NCBI GenBank assembly: GCA_020747015.1
Contig: JAGTJM010000147.1
Coordinates: forward strand, 1 to 24,880
DNA from: Pyrenochaeta sp. MPI-SDFR-AT-0127
Lineage: Eukaryota; Ascomycota; Dothideomycetes; Pleosporales; Cucurbitariaceae
DNA: 24,880 bases
Direction: 5' to 3'
The notes beneath the pieces were generated by a model. The model was given only the letters and a program-made list of their open reading frames with translations. It was not told the origin of the DNA and ran no database searches. Below, in pieces: positions 1 through 8,051 of the stretch; the stretch's first letter is position 1; the number at the start of each line of letters is the position of its first letter. The translations under genes were made by a program, and so were the position numbers.

Positions 1-1426
1 GAGCTCAGCAAGTCTATGGACTTCTGTCGGCACATCCCCCACTTCTGAAGCAAGCTGTGACCCCATGCTCCCTCCCCCAAATCGCACCTGCAATCGAATT
101 GAAGATTGTCCTGTATCCACTAATGCAGTCATTTCGCCTACAGCATCATACCGGCAAATACCCGTAGTTACTGCCTCTGTAATCCCTTATAAGAACGTCA
201 GTGTACCGATCAACAATCTCACTGTTGGTTCAGAATATGTACTCTCCTTTCGCGCAGGGTAAGCATTAGACTACATGCGGTTTCTCCTCCATATCTACTG
301 ACAATTGCGTAGGTCAGAAGTCTTAGGCTCAGGAATGAACTCATGCTGCAATCTTACTGCGTATATGGATGACGTCCCGATCAATAGGTTTTGTGTTGGC
401 TTTTACTGGATGTCACAATTCAATCGCAATGGGCCTTGGATGGATAGCAGACTTCAGTACCCAAGGGCGCCAGCCGCTGTCTACCGTCCTAGTATTCCTA
501 ATCCTGTATTAACATTCACCATTATTTGTCCTGCTAATGACGCGGGTATTTGGGTAACCTCAGCCACCGTAACTAACATCACTCTTGTTCCACGATGCAC
601 TTGCCAGGAGCAAGACAAACTTCAATCAATCAAGAGTCAACCACTGAATTACGTCTTCAACGGAAATTTCGCGGACTATGATCTTGAACAAGAAAATCCA
701 GTTTCGGGGTGGATCAGTCAAGACAGTTGGAAGGACCAAGTGACCCCAGTCCAGTACAAAGGCCCTGCTGTAGGAGATGATGCAAGTAACAATGGATCTG
801 TGTGAGTAGAATATTCAAAGTCCCCTGCTGGTTTTGATCTCATCCTAACGCTATTGCAGGGTATTGCAAGGTCCATACCCGGCATTGTATAGGACTATTT
901 CGAACTTGACTCCATTTGCCCAATACAGTAAGTTCGTCAACTGCGACCATTATCCTTGTCCTGGCTAACAAGCTGTAGATGTCTCCATCCTCTGGCGGTA
1001 TGTTTGAACATTATTATTTGCTAGCGTCAATATGCGTGCTAAACCAGGCTTAGTGATTACTTGGGCTATTACAACTGCAACATTACCGTCAAATTCGATG
1101 ATGTCGTAGTTCTTGAGCAACAAAGAACAAGGGACCTTGCAAACAGTCGGACCATGATCCGTGGTTCTGCAATTATGTTCCCCAAGACTTCTTTTGGAAT
1201 CCTATGGGTTGGTTCTGTTTGTCCATATGACTACATCGGCGACGTAAGGATGAACTACTTTCCCAGCATGCGGATTGATGACGTTTCCATCGTGCGGACC
1301 TACCACATTTCGGACAATTCTTCCACGCCAAATAGTTGTGATCTTGTTGGTGGAGCAATTTCAAGCGAAACTCCAAGTAGTACTCCAATAGCAATTTCAA
1401 GTGCTCCAGATGCGACGCCGGTGTAG
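1..1426 (+). CDS. Secreted two-module jelly-roll (carbohydrate-binding-like) protein, 5' partial
   Basis: The reading frame is already open at base 2, so the start and any signal peptide lie left of the window. I read five exons: 1-258, 313-801, 860-927, 979-997 and 1048-1426. The introns (259-312, 802-859, 928-978, 998-1047) all have GT-AG ends and keep frame; the fourth exon is only 19 bases. The protein has many N-glycosylation sequons, paired cysteines and a Ser/Thr-rich tail ending at TAG 1424-1426. Two similar modules can be seen: the first includes a VGSEYVLSFRAG-type strand (exon 1/2) followed by CNLTAYMDD, and the second starts at NGNFADY and has VSILWR then CNITVKFDD. This layout resembles the galactose-binding/CBM4-9-like beta-sandwich of fungal extracellular proteins. 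Family assignment is inferred from pattern only; the ligand is unknown. The last intron could instead end at 1053, which also keeps frame. Confidence 0.72.
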
Positions 1427-2418
1427 CGAAACACGCCTCACGACAGGATCTCGGAGATAACACATTAGACAGTCCGGAAAGGGTTAGATAAAACTAGAAA
1501 ATTACACTCATACTTCTGCGCACCTATACCGTGCTCTGAAGGTACCTCTTTGAAATAGCTAAGGGATAAACTACTCCTTCTTATAGTTTAGCTTCAAGCG
1601 GAAACGCATAAATCCATTCACAAAGGAACACTCATTTAATCAATGTGGCTGTAAAGCACGCATGTCTAAGCAGAGAGTTTTCTCAGCAGATGCAAGTGAT
1701 GCCCTTATATAACGGAACATATATTCTTCGAGTTTATGAGTTCTTATAAGATTAATCAAAACAAGCAACGTTCTTTACATGAGAGACTGGCCTCCCAGCC
1801 CCCACCCCTTTATTTTTAGTGGCCTAGTTCTTAACACATAGTCTCAGTCCAACTTCTAGCTGCAAGTAGCCTCCTTTCGGGTTACTTAGGTCTTCTGTAC
1901 TCTCCTTCGAAAACTACTAGCAATTTAAATTCGATAAGAAGGATTACCTATAACGTATAAGGGTCTTCAGCTATAGATAGCACTTATACCGATAGAGTAG
2001 ATCCTGGTGTACAAATCCTAGGTAGCCTTATAAAAAATATATCAAAAAATGGTAAAACTTAACTATGTCATCTATTATCGCACTTATTTAATTCACCCTA
2101 TGCTAATAACTTGCAAGGTATTTAGGCAAGGTAAGTTAAATGCCAAGGCAATTAAGGCAACTAAGGCAAGTGAGGCAAATTCGCAAGTGAGGCAAGTAGG
2201 CAAGTGAGGCAAGCGAAGCAGGTCTTTAGGCAGTGTTTTGAATACGTAGTACTGGAATCGCGCCTAGCGCTGCATTCATGCTTAAAAGAAAGGCGCTGGG
2301 AGGAGTGTTTTCTAACAGTTGAACTCTTCAGCATCGCAACTATTAATGTAAGGCCATCAATTATTTATTTTCGAATCAATTCTAAATATAGAACCAGCAC
2401 GTCACTCCAGAGCCCAAC
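1427..2418. other. TA-rich intergenic spacer
   Basis: No gene is supported here. The DNA is rich in TA steps and short stop-filled frames, with runs such as TTATAAAAAATATATC near 2029-2044, which is the look of old mutated repeat DNA. A short-unit repeat lies at about 2111-2233 and is listed separately. The last 70 bases or so are ordinary promoter-like sequence for the acetyltransferase gene. Confidence 0.6.
2111..2233. repeat. Degenerate short direct repeat, core AGGCAA(G)T
   Basis: About ten copies of an AGGCAA or close variant follow each other at irregular 7-12 base spacing. A longer string, GGCAAGTGAGGCAA, occurs exactly at 2165-2178 and again from about 2199. Such clusters occur as subterminal repeats of fungal DNA transposons, and also as simple minisatellites. 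No transposase frame or inverted terminus was found next to it, so only the repeat itself is certain. Confidence 0.65.
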
Positions 2419-3057
2419 ATGGCTATGGCGAACGCGTTCCGAAGCAAATCGCTTGTCTACCGCGCCATTGAGAACAACGAAGAAGACAAAGCTTTTATGC
2501 ACTCGCTCTGGCTCGATCCACAATCGTTATACCAAAACAGATACAATCAGCTATTTCAACCAATCAGTAGAAACGCCTGCGACTTGTTTCGTAAAGCCAC
2601 GGATAATAACCGCCTAATCGATGTTCTGATCTGTCTTCCAGCTGATAAAGAAGAGATTGGAAACCAAGAGGAGCCTAATTGCGGTGCCAAGAAAGAAGTA
2701 CCTATTGGTTTTGTGAATCTGCATGGCATAGCAGAAGGCAGTCAACATCACCGTACACTTGACATTGGCCTCCTCATCGGGGCTGAGCATCGAGGGCACG
2801 GATATGGAAGCGAAGCTGTTCGATGGATACTTAATTGGGGGTTTGATATTGGAGGTCTTCATCGAATCGGTCTCCAGAGTGCCTCTTTTAATACCGGAGC
2901 GATAACACTTTGGAAACGCCTGGGATTCCAACAGGATGGAAAGGATCGCGAAGCTTTGTGGATAAATGGTAGATGGCATGATAATGTCAGATTTCCTATC
3001 TTGGAGGGCGAGTGGCGCACTATAGTGGAGAGAGAAAAGGACGAGAGCGACGGTTAG
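2419..3057 (+). CDS. GNAT-family N-acetyltransferase (RimJ/RimL-like)
   Basis: Single-exon gene of 212 residues starting at ATG 2419, in good context (CCAACATGGC). The acetyl-CoA-binding motif A is plain: RGHGYG at residues 125-130, preceded by the beta-4 strand LDIGLLIGAEH and followed by the helix SEAVRWILNWGF. Residues 156-170 (SFNTGAITLWKRLGF) match the typical motif B, where an Asn precedes the W/Y-x-x-LGF end of the domain. The family transfers an acetyl group from acetyl-CoA to an amine; this subgroup includes protein N-terminal acetyltransferases and small-molecule or antibiotic acetylases. The substrate cannot be read from the sequence. It stands alone between two TA-rich spacers. 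Its stop codon lies inside a 13-base word repeated 454 bases downstream. Confidence 0.88.
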   Translation: MAMANAFRSKSLVYRAIENNEEDKAFMHSLWLDPQSLYQNRYNQLFQPISRNACDLFRKATDNNRLIDVLICLPADKEEIGNQEEPNCGAKKEVPIGFVNLHGIAEGSQHHRTLDIGLLIGAEHRGHGYGSEAVRWILNWGFDIGGLHRIGLQSASFNTGAITLWKRLGFQQDGKDREALWINGRWHDNVRFPILEGEWRTIVEREKDESDG

Positions 3058-3561
3058 AGGTCATAGCGAATAGTCTAGAAACGGAAAGAGTCTTCTTGAC
3101 TATAGAAGACTTCTGTATTTATGTCCAAAGTTGTAATTGATGAGACTACTGCGTAAAAACGGCGCTCCGTACACAGTCTAGTGATTTGTTTGATAAGATC
3201 AAGAATGAAGCGTTGTCGAGCTATATGCAATATTCCTAGAGACTGCCTTGCCGTGACAGCCCTGACATAGCCCGTAACAAGATGAGGGACAGAATTCGGC
3301 TGGCCGCTGAGACTTCCGCCGGCCACCTCCCGAGAAGACAGCCACCTTAACAAAGTATAGCCATCTTCAAAGAGGACAGTCGCCTTTATAGAGAACAGTG
3401 GCATAGTATACTGAAATCTAGCTTTTCAATAAAATCTCCTGTAAACCTTAAATATCTGGTCCTTAAATAAAACTGGACTCAGCCCTAATTCTAGCTACCG
3501 CCCTAGGTTAGAGGTCATCGTTATTTTGAGAGCAGGCGTGGACAATTTGGTGGGGTGCGCG

Positions 3562-3589
3562 ACTGACTGGTGTTCGCCACTGACTGGTG
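3562..3589. repeat. Tandem 11-base direct repeat ACTGACTGGTG
   Basis: The word ACTGACTGGTG occurs exactly at 3562-3572 and 3579-3589, with six bases between the copies, in a locally GC-richer stretch inside TA-rich DNA. Closely spaced repeats of this sort are common near the ends of DNA transposons. I could not find a matching inverted copy elsewhere in the window. Confidence 0.6.
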
Positions 3590-4456
3590 GAACACGTTAA
3601 ACTACCCCGTATACTAGCCTGCCGTCTTTCTTAACCTAACAACCTTACCCCTCTGTATAGAGTACAACAAGACCTCTATGATTACCCTCTACCTGCCTCC
3701 TCCTACTCGCTACCCTAGGCTAGACCAACAGCAATTAACTCTACCATGCCACCCGCCTGCACACTGCCAACTAACACCTACCAAGAATGCGCTTCCACAA
3801 TACCTCATATAGACAACGTTCAGCGCAACACTAGCGCTACTACAGAGCAGCAGAACAGCCAGCTGCAAATACCCGACGAACAGAATGTGCGCACTATAAG
3901 CCATAGCAAAAACATGCAGCCTTAAATACCCTACTGCATACTTCCTAAGCGATCAAGAGAGGCAGACTGTGTATTTTCTTAACATGGATAAGTTAGTGTT
4001 TATGGCCGTACGCTTAAGCAACATCGTAGCGAATGGACTCTGGAGGAACGCGCTTACTTTATTCGTCAATATGCCATGCTGCACAACCCTTGCTGGACAA
4101 AGAGGAGAAGCAAGAAAGCACGCTCCGCAGTAAAGCCTAGAGTATAGCTAGACTCCTAGTATACAACCAAGACATACTACAATATATCACCGTATGCTAT
4201 GAGGACTTATATTGTCTAGGCGAGAACAATGGTCGATTATTACACTATACTAGAAACAATTAAGTCAGTGCTCTAAAGCATTTGCTTTGACTAAAAATGG
4301 TATACGCAAATACAAGGGCGTATGATCGACTTTCTTTATTACATTGTATTTGTAAATTATGAACTATCTCTTGTTGTAACATAAGGGGTATCTACAATAG
4401 TAATGTCACTATGTTGGCTGGGTAAATAAGTGCCTAAGATAGTTACTAAGTTAGAA

Positions 4457-4464
4457 TATAAATA
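4457..4464 (+). promoter_or_regulatory. TATA box of the APH-like gene
   Basis: TATAAATA lies 98 bases before the ATG at 4562, with an A-rich, G-poor leader between them that is typical of fungal 5' UTRs. This placing supports 4562 as the original start codon. Confidence 0.5.
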
Positions 4465-4561
4465 GCCTTCGACGGCTTCAAGCAAAGTTACAAACATCTA
4501 ATTCGATACTAACACTTCCAACACGGTCGAAAAAGACCAATAAGTACAAACCAACATTGCT

Positions 4562-5642
4562 ATGACTACTCAAGCAGAAATCTTAAAAGAGAACTACGGC
4601 GTGGAGAGTTGGAAAGAAGCTTTCCTGTCTTTTACCAAGGACTTTCAAAGCCGACCACGAGATTTGACAACAACACTACAACTTCCATACGAATCGCCGG
4701 ATCATTCCACCCCTCCCATCAATCGAAGAGATTAATAAAGTTTTGGAAATTCACAGACTTACTAAGATGTACGGTAGAAGGGATGTCTTTAGAGTTGGCG
4801 GAGTTATTGTAAAGTCAACTGTCTCTTGGACCATTCTACAAGAAGCAGAGGACCTTGTCTTTCTCAACAACAACTCTCAAGTTCGCGTACCCATCTTATA
4901 TGCTGCGTTCAGCCGAAGCGACAATGAGCGCCCAGAAGATCGCCGGTATTACATGGTTATGGAAGACATTCAAGGCGTGGAGCTTAGTACTGAGTTATGG
5001 CTGAGCTTTGGGATCGAGACTCGCAAAAAGATCTGCTCGAAATTAGCCGAGCAACTACGTCTACTACGCGAAACTCCACCTCCTGCCCCTGCATACTACG
5101 GAAGAGTCCACAATCAAGGCTGGGAACCTGACCTCGGTCTCTTTCGTACTCGTTCCCAAGATCTGCTTGGTCCGTATGAAAGCTACAGCGATTTCTGCAA
5201 GGCTTTTCTTAGAACGGCTCGCTTCAACGCAGCGCGGTGCTACCGAAAGCTAGAGAATGACCCTGTTCTACTACTTTTGCTGTCTGATTTGGAGACCAAC
5301 GTAGAGTTATGGAATGGTAATCAGCCTACCTTTACTCATATTGACCCAGCTTTTGGCAACATGATCATACAACAGGTTCGGAAGTCGAGCGACGGGGATG
5401 AAGACTGGGAAGTTGCGTTGATTGATTGGACAAATGCTGGATGGTACCCGCGCTGGATGCAAGCTGTAGCATTGAACGAGTCGCTTGCTGTGTCTGGCGT
5501 AATAAACGGCAAGTTCAAAATTTTCCCAAAGGAACGAAAGGAGTTCATAGAGCTTATTTCTGAAACCTGGGAGGAGTCTTACGACAAGCAAGTGAACATG
5601 TTTGATAGGTTGAGGAATACGCTTGAATATTGGGTTCATTGA
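4562..5642 (+). CDS. APH/choline-kinase-like phosphotransferase, apparent frameshift near 5' end
   Basis: This belongs to the large fungal family of aminoglycoside-phosphotransferase-like kinases; the substrate is usually unknown. The long frame ends at 5642 and carries the kinase core: an FRVGG-VIVK strand pair with the likely ATP lysine near 4812, a hinge region (YMVMED), the catalytic loop HIDPAFGN at 5337-5360, and the metal-binding IDWTNAGWYP at 5421-5450. In most relatives the loop reads HGD, so Ile after His is unusual. The best-placed ATG (4562) opens another frame that stops at 4733-4735, while the kinase frame is open back to 4668 and reads PLPSIEEINK before the core. The two frames meet in a C-rich run near 4705-4718. 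I see no good intron there, so this is a real one-base frameshift or a sequencing error. The first ATG in the kinase frame is 4767, which would drop about 65 residues. Confidence 0.75.
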
Positions 5643-5776
5643 TTGAAATATTTACGATATAAATTAGGCTTTATTGTACAGAGATTATGTCAAGAACTAG
5701 ACCGCGTTGCTGTTGTTTGAAGTCCAATCATGCGAATACTGAGTCTCTAACACATGTATGACGCCGTCTATAACGC

Positions 5777-6019
5777 TTAGAGATTCTGGTGCTGAATCTG
5801 CTGAGCGTCGATGCAAGCTTTGAGGAAGACTTCTGGACTGGTAACCCATCCATGATCGCACACTGTGGGAGCGGTTGTTACTGATTTTACTAGACAAACG
5901 TTGTTGATTGAGTAGTAAAATAATTCGTCTTTGTTGATAACAAAACAAAGCTTTATATCCCCGGTAAGAATTCTCCGCATAGTAGCCACAATGCTACGAC
6001 CCTCGCGGGTGTGGCTCAT
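5777..6019 (-). CDS. Small hypothetical protein, 80 aa
   Basis: An 80-codon frame begins at ATG 6017-6019. Upstream on the same strand are a pyrimidine-rich tract (about 6060-6120) and a TATATA element near 6150, an arrangement usual for fungal promoters. The translation is of mixed composition with a hydrophobic middle (IKLCFVINKDELFYYSINNV), no signal peptide and no domain that I recognise. Overlapping minus-strand frames at 5697-5948 and 5994-6296 look less like protein. It could be a real orphan gene or a chance frame. Confidence 0.35.
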   Translation of the reverse strand: MSHTREGRSIVATMRRILTGDIKLCFVINKDELFYYSINNVCLVKSVTTAPTVCDHGWVTSPEVFLKACIDAQQIQHQNL

Positions 6020-6469
6020 CGATGCTGTAAAGGATGATAGTCACTGCAGATGAATCTGACAACAAAGAACGGGTCAAGGTTGGCAACAAAGGACGAGGAT
6101 TAGGGAGAAGGAGGAAGTAAACTACAAAGAAGTGTTGATGAGGCACGGCATATATAAAGCCAAGTATTTTAAGATACAATGACGAACGAAGCGTGTTGGA
6201 AAAAAAAATCATGTTTGATGCATGATGCTCGATGATGAGACTGTGTTCTAAGGTACAATCAAGTTGAGGCAGCATGTCTGAGACCAAGCTCGACAATCTC
6301 GCACATATGAATGATAGACCTCGAGACGTGTCTTAAGCCATGGCCATGAGCGAGCATGATAAACCCCTCATATGCCATGTCGAACGCCAGTCACGATGAC
6401 CCCGATAGTACTTCCATCACCTACTCCTGGTTCTTGTGCAAGTTTCATTCTAATCACGAAGCCCTTCGT
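6020..6469. other. Intergenic region between two minus-strand genes
   Basis: It holds the putative promoter of the 80-residue frame (pyrimidine-rich tract and TATATA near 6150 on the minus strand) and the presumed 3' UTR of the secreted cysteine-rich gene. Nothing else is seen. Confidence 0.5.
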
Positions 6470-6787
6470 TTAAGAAAGATTTTTATGGCAGCACGCGTCC
6501 TATTACACATAATGAGCATTTAGGTTTTGATGTTCCGTGGGAATCGAGTAACTCACATAGTTTGTCTGCATACGATACATCTCATAGCCGCCATTACATA
6601 TAGGCAAGCAATGGCAGTAGTCCAGACCTCTGGCTAGCTGCTTGCAAGCAGAGTGGCATGGGGTGCGGTACTTGCAATCGTAACGTGCTTTGATGTCAAC
6701 GAAAGTAAGCAGCTTAGCCGGAGCGGCGGCCACAAGGAGGAAAAGGGAACTGGTTGCCAAAATGACACTGAGCTGCATCGTGTTCAT
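6470..6787 (-). CDS. Small secreted eight-cysteine protein (effector or antimicrobial candidate)
   Basis: I read two exons, 6787-6557 and 6499-6470, around a 57-base intron (6500-6556) with a consensus GTGAGT donor and TAG acceptor. The product is 86 residues. Residues 1-24 are a clear signal peptide with a hydrophobic core and an AAAPA cleavage region. The mature part of about 62 residues has eight cysteines at 38, 44, 48, 58, 60, 64, 80 and 81, spaced C-x5-C-x3-C-x9-C-x-C-x3-C-x15-CC. The intron matters: without it the frame ends in a cysteine-free tail and leaves six cysteines, whereas splicing adds DACC and a short end, giving an even set for four disulfides. The CxxxC and CxC pair recalls cystine-stabilised folds, but I cannot assign a family. 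Such proteins in plant-associated fungi often act outside the cell; that role is inference. Confidence 0.68.
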
Positions 6788-7081
6788 AATATGCGGCTGT
6801 GGAATTAGTAGTGTGATTCTTTTGTTTCAAATTGTTTAGTTCCTTGTATCTTGGGGGTGAGCGTATTTTGCTGGCAGTTGAACATGGTGAGTCAATTGTT
6901 ATACAAGTGGCTAACCTTCACAGTCAAAAGTGTGACAATAGGTAGTGAATTGTGGCAAATTGTCAGTGTGTGATCTTTGTATTGAGAATTGTCGCAATCA
7001 TTGATTGACATATTGGGAGTCCGACGTGTTCCCGGAAATTCTGTCCATTAACAGAGTAAGAAAATGGCCTCAATAGACTTC
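6788..7081. other. Intergenic, upstream of the secreted cysteine-rich gene
   Basis: This is the promoter side of the minus-strand gene starting at 6787. It is T/G-rich with several TTGT and ATTGTC words (about 6890-7000) but has no repeat clear enough to name. Confidence 0.4.
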
Positions 7082-7632
7082 TCACACTCTATGCGTCTAC
7101 ATTTAGGGAAAGTTTCAATAAGCCACAACGAGGTCTACACAGCGACTCTTACTTGAATTGGAGGCATCAAACTGTCAAATCCTCCCCAGCGATTTACGAC
7201 GCTTTTTGGCCAGACGCCGGACGTCTTGCTGCTGGCATCGAGGGTAATTAGAGAGATACAGAATTCGATGTAACAACGTACATATCCAATAGGGGATCAA
7301 TATTCTTCATCCAGCCAGAACTCGACGGCATCGAGCCAGTAGGAAACGGATTACAAGTCATCACAGTTGTGGCATAAAACTCAACGCAAAAATTGAATAA
7401 CCTGGGATGGAAAATATATTTGGAAGAAGACTAATTTCTCACGTAATACCTCTAGACTGATCGGGGCCAGGAATGAGTAGCACATCGCTTCACAAATTAC
7501 AACTCTTTGTGCAAGGTCAGCAGGACCAAACATTGCAGGACCACTTTGTGCAAGGGATACAAGGATCTGGCAAGTTGAGGTTGTATTTAGCCACTCCCGT
7601 CTCTCGCTGTAGAGCTCTGTAGTATGTTGCAA
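7082..7632 (-). CDS. Unrecognised spliced gene, 5' end unresolved
   Basis: Several pieces on the minus strand read like one protein. The upstream piece (about 7632-7450) contains LAQSGPAMFGPADLAQRVV and then CEAMCYSFLAPISLE. A second piece (about 7385-7285) contains FYATTVMTC, NPFPTGSMPSSSGWM and KNIDPLLD. It joins in frame, through a well-formed 50-base intron (GTACGT donor, CTAAT branch, CCAG acceptor), to SKTSGVWPKSVVNRWGGFDS and LMPPIQ. A further possible intron begins at GTAAGA just after that; the frame ends at 7135 without it, or 7082 with it. The junction between the first two pieces is uncertain: the obvious CCCAG acceptor leaves the frame wrong, while a later GAG acceptor keeps it. 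I do not recognise the family, and it could be a decaying gene. Confidence 0.4.
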
Positions 7633-8051
7633 ACAAAGCCCAAACAGAGCTTAACGTTCACGTCCTGCATCACTCGTTGCTGATGCGAACTTCGTAGTTG
7701 CGTTACTAGCACACAGGAACACGAAATTACATCATAATACAGCTGACCATCGTATCTGGTATGATGTGAATGGTGGGAAGAATGCTCAAAGTATGGACAG
7801 GGTTTAAAGTGGGTTAGCTTGGCGTGCTCGTACATCGCGGTCTCTCATTTGCTTAACCGACCCCAGGGTGAAGTAGGCGGCCACTAGGGCTGGCCCGCTT
7901 GCGCGAACAGAACATCGCTATGATGACAACGCTGTGATACTTGGGCTACAGGTGCTTTATCTACATTTCTGTTCCCTCATTCTCACATCGAAGTTCCTCA
8001 GCCGCTCTGACTTTGTGGCCTCCCAATTTGCAAACTCATTCGAGAATACCC
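7633..8051. other. Intergenic between the unrecognised gene and CYP51
   Basis: A minus-strand frame (7587-7835) crosses it but shows no domain or signal. The last 100 bases before 8052 are C/T-rich, as expected for the CYP51 leader. Nothing else is supported. Confidence 0.4.

Larger units (their letters stand above)
3058..4561. other. TA-rich spacer with decayed repeat-like DNA
   Basis: No intact gene is supported. The segment contains a 13-base exact direct repeat (3052-3064 and 3506-3518), a tandem ACTGACTGGTG (3562-3572 and 3579-3589), and only short frames. Those include a minus-strand stretch at 3075-3404 of 109 codons with no recognised domain, a plus-strand 59-codon Gln/Thr-rich frame at 3746-3925, and a stretch around 4010-4147 that reads like protein (WTLEERAYFIRQYAML) but has no start codon. 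The picture suits an old transposon changed by repeat-induced point mutation, which is inference. Confidence 0.5.

Noticed and set aside
3063..3271. Possible solo LTR between two GCTAT words
   Set aside because: The ends are not TG...CA and a five-base match is not meaningful in DNA of this composition.
7750..7756. TCGTATC, one base from the yeast sterol regulatory element TCGTATA, upstream of CYP51
   Set aside because: A single inexact seven-base match is expected by chance, and the yeast motif need not apply in this fungus.
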